A DNA stretch of 64,000 bases, taken from contig NZ_CP127294.1 of the NCBI RefSeq assembly GCF_030285625.1, forward strand, positions 5,984,001 through 6,048,000, read 5' to 3'. Below, piece after piece: positions 49,964 through 58,486 of the stretch. The notes under the pieces were generated by a model. It was not told where the DNA came from and did not search any database. It saw only the letters and a program-made list of their open reading frames with translations. The stretch is from Amycolatopsis sp. 2-15 (GTDB lineage: Bacteria > Actinomycetota > Actinomycetes > Mycobacteriales > Pseudonocardiaceae). The position numbers were made by a program, and so were the translations under genes. How positions within the stretch are numbered: position 1 is the first letter of the stretch; each line of letters begins with the position of its first letter.

Positions 49964-50508
49964 TCAGTAGCGGCCGTGGTGTTCGTGGTGGGTGAGGACG
50001 AGTGCTGCTTGGACGATGCTGCCGATGCGTTGGGGGGCCGAGGGTGATCCGTCGCAGGGTTGACCAGCGGGTTTTGAGGGTGGCGGCGGCGCGTTCGCCG
50101 AGGCAGCGGAGTCGGCTGTGCAGCAGGTTGAATGTTTGTGGGTCGGGGGCAAGCGGGGGTTGGCCTGCGGGTTTCTTGAACGGTGTCCAGATCCCGATCC
50201 CGGCGGCGTTGGTAGGCCCGGTCGGCCAGCGTCGGTAGGCCCTGGCTGGGCGAGGCGGTCAGGGCGCCGACGATGCCGAGGTCGCGGGCGGCGGAGAGGT
50301 CGTTGCGGGAGCCGGCCAGCGCGGGTGAGGTCCGGAGCGGGAATCCGTCTGCGCTGGTCAGGAATCGCACGTTGCCGCCGAAACTGCGGTGTTTGCCGGA
50401 GTACCACAGGTGCACCGTCGTCCCGCGGTTGGTGCCTGTGGTTGTGATCGTGGTCGCCGCGACGCGGGTGGTGGGGATCAGGGTGCCGTCGAGGACCGTC
50501 GCGAGGGT
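49964..50508 (-). mobile_element. IS5-family transposase remnant
   Basis: Minus strand. From 50505 the DDE-transposase segment ATVLDGTLIPTTRV, then GKHRSFGGNVRFLTSADGFP, LAGSRNDLSAARDLGIVGAL and LPTLADRAYQ; after frameshifts the C-terminal part LRRITLGPQRIGSIVQAALV and LTHHEHHGRY ends at 49964. The N-terminal domain and inverted repeats are missing. The break at about 50500 falls exactly at the start of the methyltransferase fragment on the other strand. Confidence 0.75.
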
Positions 50509-50759
50509 GTACGACGCGCTGCTGGGTGGCAAGGACAACTACGAAGTGGACCGGCAAGTCGTGCGGGAACTGACCGCGGCCATGCCTGACGTGGTCGACC
50601 TCGCGGTCGAGAACCGCGCGTTCCTCATCCGCGTCTGCCGTTTCATCGCGAGCCAGACCGAGGTCCGGCAGTACCTCGACTGCGGTTCGGGGCTGCCGAC
50701 CGCGGAGAACACGCACCAAGTAATACAGCGGATCCGGTCGCGCACAGAGTGCTCGTAAG
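50497..50759 (+). pseudogene. DUF574-type SAM methyltransferase fragment
   Basis: RVYDALLGGKDNYEVDRQVV, then ENRAFLIRVCRFIASQTEVR, QYLDCGSGLPTAENTHQVIQ: the N-terminal third of the S-adenosylmethionine methyltransferase family abundant in actinomycetes (residues for SAM binding in LDCGSGLPT). It stops at 50759. Both ends are broken; its start joins the IS5 remnant. Confidence 0.7.
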
Positions 50760-50799
50760 GGCATGGGATAATTATCGGGAGAGAACATGAATTTCGTGA

Positions 50800-51684
50800 A
50801 GTCCACCGAAGAAGATCGTTACGGCGATCGGCAACCGCACCAGCGTGCCGATGACCGAGGTGCTGAGCGCTCCCGGGACGATCCTGCGCGAGGTCACCCC
50901 CGACGCACGCCGCCGGCCGTTCACCACCGCGGAGTTCGTGCGAGCCCACCTCGAGACCCGCAACACCGGCCCCGGCCCGGCGGGCCACGGGTTCACCGAC
51001 AACAACGCCGACGGCCGCGACGTGTACTACACCTTCCGCATCGCGCCCGGCATCACCGGTGTCAGCCTCGACACGACCACGCTCGGCGGGTTCGTCGACG
51101 GCTCGATCGGGCTCGGCCAGTACAACTGGCTTGAGGCGTTGCTCGCGCGCGGCTCGTCGACGTACTACGACTTCTTTGGCCGTAGGATCACGCACCACGT
51201 CACCGACGAGCTGTTCGTGCTCTTCAGCCACCACACGAGCGACACCATGGGCAATCCCGCACCAGACTCGCGCCACCCGCTGGAGCCCCGGCTCGACGGC
51301 GACGCGTTCGTGGCGCTGTTCAACCGGTTCCCGAACGTGCTCGCCTGGGTCAACGGTCACACGCACCGCAACAAGATCACGCCGCATCCTGGTTAAACGC
51401 CCGCGCAGGGCTTTTGGGAAATCAACACCGCCTCCCACGTCGACTTCCCGCAGCACGCGCGCGTGCTCGAGCTGGTGGACAACGGCGACGGCACGCTCTC
51501 GATCTTCACCACGCTCATCGAGGCCGAGGCGCCGTATGCCGTGGACTATTCAGCGCGGAACCCACAAGCGCTTGCCGCCCTGTACCGCGAGCTGTCCTAC
51601 AACGACGTCCACGTCGACCTGAGCCGCGTAGGCTCGGTCGGCGACCACAACACGGAGCTGCTGCTCACCAACCCGCTCGGTTGA
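50800..51684 (+). pseudogene. Metallophosphoesterase (TIGR03767-like) with in-frame stop, 5' truncated
   Basis: The C-terminal portion of an actinobacterial exported-type metallophosphoesterase. Open from 50800 (KKIVTAIGNR, then RAHLETRNTGPGPAGHGFTD), with FVLFSHHTSDTMGNP and LAWVNGHTHRNKI (metal histidines). A TAA at 51394-51396 interrupts the frame; the same frame resumes with QGFWEINTASHVDFPQHARV and LELVDNGDGTLSIFTTLIEA to the natural end at 51684. The N-terminal metal ligands are lost. Confidence 0.75.
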
Positions 51685-51736
51685 TTATTCCGGAGGTCAT
51701 CGACGCGCCACAGCCGGCTGAAGTCGACTGCGAGGC

Positions 51737-52083
51737 ATGACCGATTCCGAGGGCACGCAACTGTTCCACCGGACCATGCCCTTCAGCGGACGGCTCGGCA
51801 TCGAGGTCCTCTCGCACGGCCAGGACCTCGTCCGCAGCCACCTCAAGCGGGACGCGTCGCTGTACGCCCTCGGCGACGTCCTACACGGCCGGCCTTGCTG
51901 TCGTTCGCCGTCGCGAGCGGCGCGATGTGCGCGTAGCTCAACCTGCCCGCCGGTGCCCCGGGGACGACGACGCGGAAGTCGAGGACCAATTTCTGTCGCG
52001 GCAGGTTCCTGGCGTATTCCGGTTCGGGCCCAGCCCTTCCGCGTACGCCGCTCCACCGCCCGTGGAGGCGGAGCCGCCGGCTG
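51737..52083 (+). pseudogene. PaaI-type hotdog thioesterase, frameshifted
   Basis: ATG at 51737 opens a normal hotdog thioesterase: LFHRTMPFSGRLGIEVLSHG, then YALGDVLHG where the catalytic region begins. The frame then shifts at about 51890, and a stop interrupts the continuation (FAVASGAMCA, stop, LNLPAGAPGTTTRK). The remainder degrades by 52083. The intact gene would have hydrolysed an acyl- or aryl-CoA. Confidence 0.6.
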
Positions 52084-52222
52084 ATGCTTGACCGGCAGGG
52101 CCCCGGACGCCGGTGGGGCGGCGTACGCGTGTCGGACCGTGGCCCGTGTCGTTGCCATGCCCCCGCCGGGTGTGTCTGTCCACCGCGGGCGGCGGGCGGG
52201 GCCGACGCCCGGCCCACCGGGA

Positions 52223-52480
52223 TCATCCTGCTGATGCGGCGGGCCCCTCGGCTTCGGCGGTGCGCCGGCCCGCCAGGAACCACAGCAGTGGTCCGAGAAA
52301 CGGTGCGCAGAACGCGAACACGATCCAGACGAGTCTCATGCCGCCGGTCAGCGGGCTACGGAGGATGCTGACGAGCGCGGCCACGAAAAAGATCAAGGGG
52401 ATCAGGCACAGCGCCCCGATTCCCACGGCCGCGGCGATGTGCGCCCCGTCGGTTGCGGCCAGTTCGGTGGGGAAGTTCAT
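52223..52480 (-). CDS. Small membrane protein with PLD-nuclease N-terminal (PLDc_N) domain
   Basis: 85 aa with two transmembrane helices (IGALCLIPLIFFVAALVSIL and RLVWIVFAFCAPFLGPLLWF) and the family motif W-x-F---GPLLWFLAGRR. The ATG at 52480 follows GAGAGAGG. These proteins are stand-alone relatives of the membrane anchor of cardiolipin synthases. Appears intact and monocistronic amid debris. Confidence 0.8.
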   Translation of the reverse strand: MNFPTELAATDGAHIAAAVGIGALCLIPLIFFVAALVSILRSPLTGGMRLVWIVFAFCAPFLGPLLWFLAGRRTAEAEGPAASAG

Positions 52481-54003
52481 CGGTACCTCTCTCGGGTTCT
52501 CCTCGGTCCGCGGTCACCACCTGGACCAAGACACGGTCAGACACGGTTTCAGATGGTCGTGTGGTTTCGGCCCAGCTAAGGGGGGCTGCTGCAATGGCCG
52601 AGCGCCGTACAACAGCGGTGGGCGTCCTCCGCGCGAGTGATCATGGCCGGGAGATACCCCGCCGCCGCGAGCCCCAACCGGGTGACTGTCCACGAGGCCC
52701 GCGCGGGGCCGGGTGGCTGACTCGCCGGACCCCTCCGGGCACCGCGTCCGCACCGCCGTGACCATCGCCGACAAGCTGCACCAGCTGCTCGCCGCGCTGG
52801 TCGAAACGAGAGCGGCGGCTTCCGGCCCGTCGGCGGGCTCGCCATGAAGGTTGACAAGCCGCACGCCCTCGCGTCGGCCACAACACCGTGGAAGACGCTG
52901 AGGAGCGCGAGAACCAGTGAGCACCGCGTAGGGCCGGGGCGCCAGCCGCGCCGGCGGCGTGACCTGCGCCGGCTCGTCTTGGCCTGAAGCGCTGTCGTGA
53001 GCTCGCCGGGGCGAGATCTCGGCCCACATCTTGGGGCGGGCGAGGGTAGCAACGATCGGCCTGTACGGCCGGAAGCACACCCGGACGTCGTGGATCCACA
53101 CGGCGTTGAGGTCATCGACCAGGTCTAGACCGGGCGAAAGCTGACCGGGATCGACGGTGCCGGTGTCGGGCTTCTCCGCGAAAGCGATCAGCGCGCGTAC
53201 GACTCGTGTGCCAATGGCCCGCCGCGCCGGTCGAATTCGATGTGGCCGTCGAGGGTGCGCCAGTGGACTCGTTCGACAGCGCCTTCGAGCGCTCGGCTCG
53301 CCCGAATGGCGAGCTCAACCGCCCCGAGGGCGATCACCGACCGATAGGCGCGTCGGTGCGCGTCGAGGACCGGGGACCATGGTGACCGCCAGTTCGGCCG
53401 ATATCTCGGGATGTCTCCACTTCAACCGCCGAAGGCTGGGCTTTTCTCCTGGACCGTTCTTGTGCCAGTAGGTCACGCGGCGCCGTTCGTTGACGAGACC
53501 GGCCGAGTTTTCGTGGATGTCCCAGTAATCGCGGCTTTAGGCTGTTCGCCGACGAGCTGAACAGGACGGATCGTTGCGGCTGGACACGGCCGCAACGGTA
53601 GCCCGGACAGCGGGGAGAGTCGTCCCGGCCCGATTCGGGTGATCCCGGCATCCGCCGTTTCGGGTGCGCAGAGTCGGAACAGGTGCTTGCCCGAACGTCA
53701 CCACGCGTGCCGTCGTCCTTGAGATGGCCTGGGCCGATAGCTAGCCTGTGTGAACTTGTGCAGCGCGCGGACGTCTGGCAGCTCGCCGGTCTTCGCGTGG
53801 CACCCGGAGCTCAGTGACTTGGCTCAGTCTCCCGGGAGCCGGCCGTCCGACGCCGAGCGGACGTGGTCCCGGGCTCCAAGGTCGGTGCGGGCTCATGAAC
53901 GTCTTCGACAAGGCTGTCAAGTATCGGCGGTATCGGTGAAGGGGAAGTAAGACATGGAACCGCACCGCACGGCGGAAAAGCGACGAGGGGGTCGGCGGTT
54001 CCC
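52481..54003. other. 1.5-kb stretch of unrecognised, apparently degraded sequence
   Basis: No open frame here has the look of an intact gene. On the minus strand, discontinuous peptides such as YWDIHENSAGLVNERRRVTY (near 53500) and LIAFAEKPDTGTVDPGQLSP, continuing LDLVDDLNAVWIHDVRVCFR (about 53050-53200), look protein-like but belong to different frames and match no family I know. Nothing else is recognised in 53560-54003 apart from the start region of the LuxR gene. Confidence 0.4.
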
Positions 54004-56796
54004 GTGAGCACACCCGGTTCCGACGGCCCGACGCCGCACACCCGCGGCCGCGAACCCGAGCTCGCGGCCGTCGAGGCGTCGTTCTCGGCGCTGCGGCGCG
54101 GCGGTAGTGCCGTACTCGTGTTCGAGGGACCGCCCGGAGTCGGGAAGAGCCGGCTGCTGCGCGAGGTCAGCGCGCGGGCCGGCCGTTCCGGCGTCCGGGC
54201 TGTCGCCGGGACGGCACTCGAGGGGCAGCAGACCTGTCCGTTCGCGGCGTTGCTCTCCGCGCTCGCCGAGGGCGAGGAGCCGGTGCTCGGCGAACGGCTC
54301 GCCCGGCGGCTCGTCGCGACGCCCGGCTCACCGGAGTGGGCTCTACAGAAAGTCGCGGAGGCGATCGAGGCCGCGGCGGCCGACGGTCCGCTGACGGTGG
54401 TGATCGACGATCTGCAGTGGGCCCACTCCGAGACGCTGGCGGGTCTTCGGCGCCTCGTCGACGGTCTCCGGTCGTCGCCCGTGCTCTGGGTGCTCGCCGT
54501 GAGCACCGGCTGGGCCCCACCGCTCGTGGCGGAGACGCTGGCGTGGCTGGAGGCCACCGGCGCGCGGCGCGTGCAGCTCGGCGCACTGCCCGGTCCGGCC
54601 GTGGCCCAGCTTCTCTTCGACCTCGTGAGCGGACCCGCGGGAAAGGTGTTGCTCGAGCTGACCGAGCAGGCGGACGGGAACCCCGCCGTGGTGGCGGCGC
54701 TCGTGCACGGCCTGCAGGAAGAACAGCGCCTGCACACGGTCGACGGTCAGGTGATGGTCCGCGCGGATGCGCCGCCCCGCCGGGTCATGCAGCTGATGGA
54801 GCTGCGGCTGAACCGGCTGTCCGCCGCAGCGCAGCGCGCGGTTCGCGTTGCCGCGGTGCTCCCGCGCCGGTTCTCGGTCGCGCACTGGGCCGCGACGCTG
54901 GATCAGCGTCCGTCGGAGCTGATCGAAATCATCGCCGAAGCATTCGACGCCGACCTTCTCGTCGAGGACGACGACCAGCTGCGGTTCCGCCACGGTCTGT
55001 TCCGTCAGGCGCTGATCGCAGCCACCCCGCGCTCATTGCACCGCGCGCTGCAGCGGGAGGTGACCGGTGTGCTGCTCGCGACCGGGGCGGCGCCCACCGA
55101 GATCGCGCTGCGGATGGTCGACAGCGCCGAAGTAGGTGATCGCGAAGCCGTCGCACTGGTCCGCCAGGCCGCCGACGTCATCGCGGCTTCCGATTCCCAG
55201 AGCGCGGCTGAGCTGAGCGTCCGGGCGCTGCGCCTGCTGCCGCCGCACGACCCGGCGCGCTCGTCGCTCGTGACCGACGCCGTGCACCTGTTGCACCGCG
55301 CGGGCCGGTCGGACGAGGCCCGCGAGCTCGGCGACTCCGAGCTGGCCGGTGCGTTGCCCGCGGTGCCGGAGGCGGAGGTGCGGCTGAGCCTCGCGAGCAT
55401 GTACACCCGACCAACCGGTGACCGGCTGCGCGACAACCTGCTGGCCCTCGAACTGCCGGCCCTGCCGCCGGTGTTGCGTGCCCGCCACCAGGCGTGGCTC
55501 GCCTACAACCTCGCGATGAGTGGCCGGCCCGAGGAAGCGGAGAAGAGTGCCGCCGAGGTCAGGCTCTGCGACGACCTGCAGTCGCGGGCGCTGGCCGAAC
55601 TCGCCCTCACCGCAGCCGACAGCGCGTACGGCCGGATCACCACGGCGTTGAACCGCGTCGAGGCGGTGGCCGAGCAGGTGCGAGGCGCACCCTACGCCGA
55701 CTGGCAGGAGATCGTCCCCTTCCACCGCGCGCACCTGCTCGCCGTGTCCGGCCGCGTGGCCGACGCGCGGAGTGCGCTCAAGGGTGCCGTGAGCCGGGCT
55801 CGGCACGTGTCCGCCGCAGCGATCGTGGACGCCTGGGCGGGGTTCGACGGGCTGCTCTCCCTCGCCGCCGGCCGGCTGTGCGAGGTGCGCGACGAGTTCG
55901 CCCCCGGTGCCCCCGACACCGCGGACACTGACGAGATCACCGGGGGCTACGCCGCCATCGTCCGGCTGTCGGCATGGACGTCGCTCTACGTCCACCAGGG
56001 TGACACCGAGCTGGCGCGGCGCGTGGTCGCCGCAGCCCGGCGCGTGCCCGGTGACGCGTCCCCGAACGTCCGGCGACTGGCCCGACGGGTGCTGGCGGAA
56101 CGCGAAGTGCGTCGAGGCGACCCCGCAAAGGCGCTCCGGCTCATCAGCGACGATCCGTTGCCCGCCACGCCCCCGCTGCTGCCGCAGGACTTCGGTTACC
56201 ACGTCCGCGTCGTGCGGACCGCGCTGGCTGCACGCGACCCGTCAGCAGCCGAGCGCGCGGCCGAAGCGGCCACTCTGCCGTACCGGGAGAGCCCGGGGAT
56301 CCGGGTGTTCGAGGGCGTCGCCGCCCACGTGCAGGGTCTGCTGACGGCGGATCCGCGGGTGCTGGCCGACGCCGCGCGTCTGCTCGAAGGAACGGAACGG
56401 CCGCTGCTGTTCGCCTCCGCGGCCGAGGACGTCGGACGCGCGCTGGGTGAGCACGACGAGCGCGGGGCGGTCGCCCAGCTCAGCGCGGCCTTCGACACGT
56501 ACCTCGAACACGACGCCGCCGCCGATGCGCGCCGGGTCGGCCGGGTGCTCGCCGCGAAAGGCGCCGCCCGCCGGGTGGTCACCCGCGACCGCCCTGACAC
56601 CGGGTGGGAGAGCCTGACGAGCGCGGAGCTCAAGGTCGTCCGCCTGATCGCGGAGGGCGCGACGAACCGTGAGGCCGCGGCTCGTCTGACCCTTTCGCCG
56701 CACACCGTGAGTTCACACGTACGTAGCGCGTTCACGAAATTGAATATCAACTCCCGCCGTGAGCTGGCGAAAATCGTCAACGCGCTCGACACTTGA
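54004..56796 (+). CDS. LAL-type LuxR transcriptional regulator (AAA ATPase domain + HTH)
   Basis: 930 aa from a GTG at 54004 (GAGGGGG about 12 bases upstream). N-terminal ATPase: Walker A EGPPGVGKSRLLREV near residue 41, Walker B LTVVIDDLQWAHSETL near 132. A long helical, TPR-like middle follows. The C-terminal LuxR HTH is WESLTSAELKVVRLIAEGAT, NREAAARLTLSPHTVSSHVR, with AFTKLNINSRRELAKIV. Large ATP-binding LuxR regulators are usually pathway activators. It ends 159 bp before the molybdenum aldehyde oxidoreductase operon, on the same strand, and is its likely regulator. Confidence 0.93.
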   Translation: MSTPGSDGPTPHTRGREPELAAVEASFSALRRGGSAVLVFEGPPGVGKSRLLREVSARAGRSGVRAVAGTALEGQQTCPFAALLSALAEGEEPVLGERLARRLVATPGSPEWALQKVAEAIEAAAADGPLTVVIDDLQWAHSETLAGLRRLVDGLRSSPVLWVLAVSTGWAPPLVAETLAWLEATGARRVQLGALPGPAVAQLLFDLVSGPAGKVLLELTEQADGNPAVVAALVHGLQEEQRLHTVDGQVMVRADAPPRRVMQLMELRLNRLSAAAQRAVRVAAVLPRRFSVAHWAATLDQRPSELIEIIAEAFDADLLVEDDDQLRFRHGLFRQALIAATPRSLHRALQREVTGVLLATGAAPTEIALRMVDSAEVGDREAVALVRQAADVIAASDSQSAAELSVRALRLLPPHDPARSSLVTDAVHLLHRAGRSDEARELGDSELAGALPAVPEAEVRLSLASMYTRPTGDRLRDNLLALELPALPPVLRARHQAWLAYNLAMSGRPEEAEKSAAEVRLCDDLQSRALAELALTAADSAYGRITTALNRVEAVAEQVRGAPYADWQEIVPFHRAHLLAVSGRVADARSALKGAVSRARHVSAAAIVDAWAGFDGLLSLAAGRLCEVRDEFAPGAPDTADTDEITGGYAAIVRLSAWTSLYVHQGDTELARRVVAAARRVPGDASPNVRRLARRVLAEREVRRGDPAKALRLISDDPLPATPPLLPQDFGYHVRVVRTALAARDPSAAERAAEAATLPYRESPGIRVFEGVAAHVQGLLTADPRVLADAARLLEGTERPLLFASAAEDVGRALGEHDERGAVAQLSAAFDTYLEHDAAADARRVGRVLAAKGAARRVVTRDRPDTGWESLTSAELKVVRLIAEGATNREAAARLTLSPHTVSSHVRSAFTKLNINSRRELAKIVNALDT

Positions 56797-56955
56797 CGTC
56801 GTGCGGAGATCACTCCGTGCGCACCCCACGACCGGGCTTTCATATCGCACGTCCGTGCGATGGACCACGCCGATTCGTCCGACGACGATGGCTTCGACTC
56901 TGCTTCGAGCAGGACCGACAACCGTTGACCGAATTCAATCGCTGAGGAGTTCTTC

Positions 56956-57492
56956 GTGGACCTCGAGGTACCGGCCGCCAGACCGGCCCGGGAAGAGCCC
57001 ACACAGGCCCGCGGGCCCGCCGCGGAGCCCGTGATCCTGACCGTGAACGGCCGTGACTACGCCTTCGAGCTTGAACCTCGGGTCAGCCTGCTCGACGCGC
57101 TGCGAGAGCACCTGTGGCTGACCGGGTCCAAGAAGGGTTGCGACCAGGGCACCTGCGGTGCCTGCACCGTGTGGGTCGACGGCCGCCGCGTGCTGGGGTG
57201 CCTCACACTCGCCGTCACGTGCGAAGGCCGCGAAATCACGACGATCGAAGGCGTCGCCCGGGAGGGCGAGCTGCACCCGATGCAGCAGGCGTTCATCGAT
57301 CGCGACGCGTTCCAGTGCGGGTACTGCACGGCCGGGCAGGTCATGTCGGCGATCAAGCTCATCGAAGAGGGCAACGCCGAGGACGACGAGTCCATCTCCG
57401 AGTACATGAGCGGCAACATCTGCCGCTGCGCCGCGTACCCGAACATCCGGGCGGCCATCCGCGACGTCCGCGACCAGCAGCGGGAGGGATAA
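56956..57492 (+). CDS. paoA: Molybdenum aldehyde oxidoreductase, [2Fe-2S] subunit (PaoA/YagT-like)
   Basis: 178 aa from a GTG at 56956 with GAGGAG. Two [2Fe-2S] clusters: plant-type C62, C67, C70 and C82 (GCDQGTCGACTVWVDG, LGC), and the second C121, C124, C156 and C158 (FQCGYCTAGQV, NICRCAAY). Passes electrons from the molybdenum centre to FAD. The E. coli homologue has a Tat signal; here the N-terminus (MDLEVPAARPAREEP) shows none, so the complex is probably cytosolic. First of three overlapping subunit genes. Confidence 0.94.
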   Translation: MDLEVPAARPAREEPTQARGPAAEPVILTVNGRDYAFELEPRVSLLDALREHLWLTGSKKGCDQGTCGACTVWVDGRRVLGCLTLAVTCEGREITTIEGVAREGELHPMQQAFIDRDAFQCGYCTAGQVMSAIKLIEEGNAEDDESISEYMSGNICRCAAYPNIRAAIRDVRDQQREG

Positions 57493-57493
57493 C

Positions 57494-58486
57494 GTGCGTC
57501 CGCTTTCCTACACCCGGGCGTTCGACGTGGAGACCGCGGTCGCGACCGCGGCTGCCAACGAGAACAGCGCTTTCCTCGCCGGTGGGACGACCGAGATCGA
57601 CCTCGTGCGGCTGGGCGTCACCGGCCCCGACCTGCTGGTCGACATCAACGCCCTTCCGCTCGCCGACATCGAGCAGCAGCCCGACGGTGGGCTCCGGATC
57701 GGCGCGCTTGCCCGGATGACCGACGTCGCCCGCCACTCTGTGGTGGAGGAGCGTTACCCCGCGGCGTCCCAGGCGCTGCTGCTGGGTGCTTCGGAGCAGC
57801 TGCGCAACATGGCCTCCATCGGTGGCAACCTGTGCCAGCGCACGCGGTGCACGTACTTCCGCGACAACATGTCCCCGTGCAACAAGCGGGAGCCTGGCTC
57901 CGGCTGCTCCGCGCTGGAAGGCATCCACCGCGGACACGCGATCATGGGCACGAGCGAGCACTGCATCGCGACCCACCCGTCCGACGTGGCGGTGGCACTG
58001 GTCGCATTCGACGCAGTGGTCCACACCATCGGGCCGGATGGCGCGCGGACGATCCCGATCGACGACTTCTACCTCGAGCCCGGTACCAGCCCTCACATCG
58101 AGCACCCGCTCGCGCACGGTGAGCTGATCGTGGCCGTCGACCTGCCGGCGCTGCCGATCGCCCGGAACTCGGTTTACCTGAAGTTCCGCGACAGGCAGTC
58201 ATACGAGTTCGCGCTCGTATCGATCGCCGCCGCCGTAGAGGTCGAGGACGGGGTCGTGCGCGACGTACGTCTCGGCATCGGCGGCATCGCCACCCGCCCG
58301 TGGCGGGCGCGGCGTGCCGAAGAGGTGCTGATCGGCGCCCCGGCCACGCGCGAGAAGTTCATCGAGGCCGCGGCCGCGGAGCTAAGCGGCGCGTCACTGC
58401 GCCGGGACAACGCGTTCAAGGCCGAGCTCGCCAAGCGCGCCGTGGTCCGCGGCCTGACCACCCTGCTCCCGGGAGAAGCACGATGA
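57494..58486 (+). CDS. paoB: Molybdenum aldehyde oxidoreductase, FAD/[4Fe-4S] subunit (PaoB/YagS-like)
   Basis: 330 aa from a GTG at 57494, immediately after the small subunit stop. FAD-binding segment FLAGGTTEIDLVRLG and MASIGGNLCQRTRC. The four-cysteine insertion CQRTRCTYFRDNMSPCNKRE with PGSGCSALEG is characteristic of PaoB/YagS, which carries an extra [4Fe-4S] cluster that ordinary xanthine dehydrogenases lack. Its stop overlaps the next ATG (ATGA). This insertion is the main reason for the Pao rather than xanthine dehydrogenase assignment. Confidence 0.92.
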   Translation: MRPLSYTRAFDVETAVATAAANENSAFLAGGTTEIDLVRLGVTGPDLLVDINALPLADIEQQPDGGLRIGALARMTDVARHSVVEERYPAASQALLLGASEQLRNMASIGGNLCQRTRCTYFRDNMSPCNKREPGSGCSALEGIHRGHAIMGTSEHCIATHPSDVAVALVAFDAVVHTIGPDGARTIPIDDFYLEPGTSPHIEHPLAHGELIVAVDLPALPIARNSVYLKFRDRQSYEFALVSIAAAVEVEDGVVRDVRLGIGGIATRPWRARRAEEVLIGAPATREKFIEAAAAELSGASLRRDNAFKAELAKRAVVRGLTTLLPGEAR

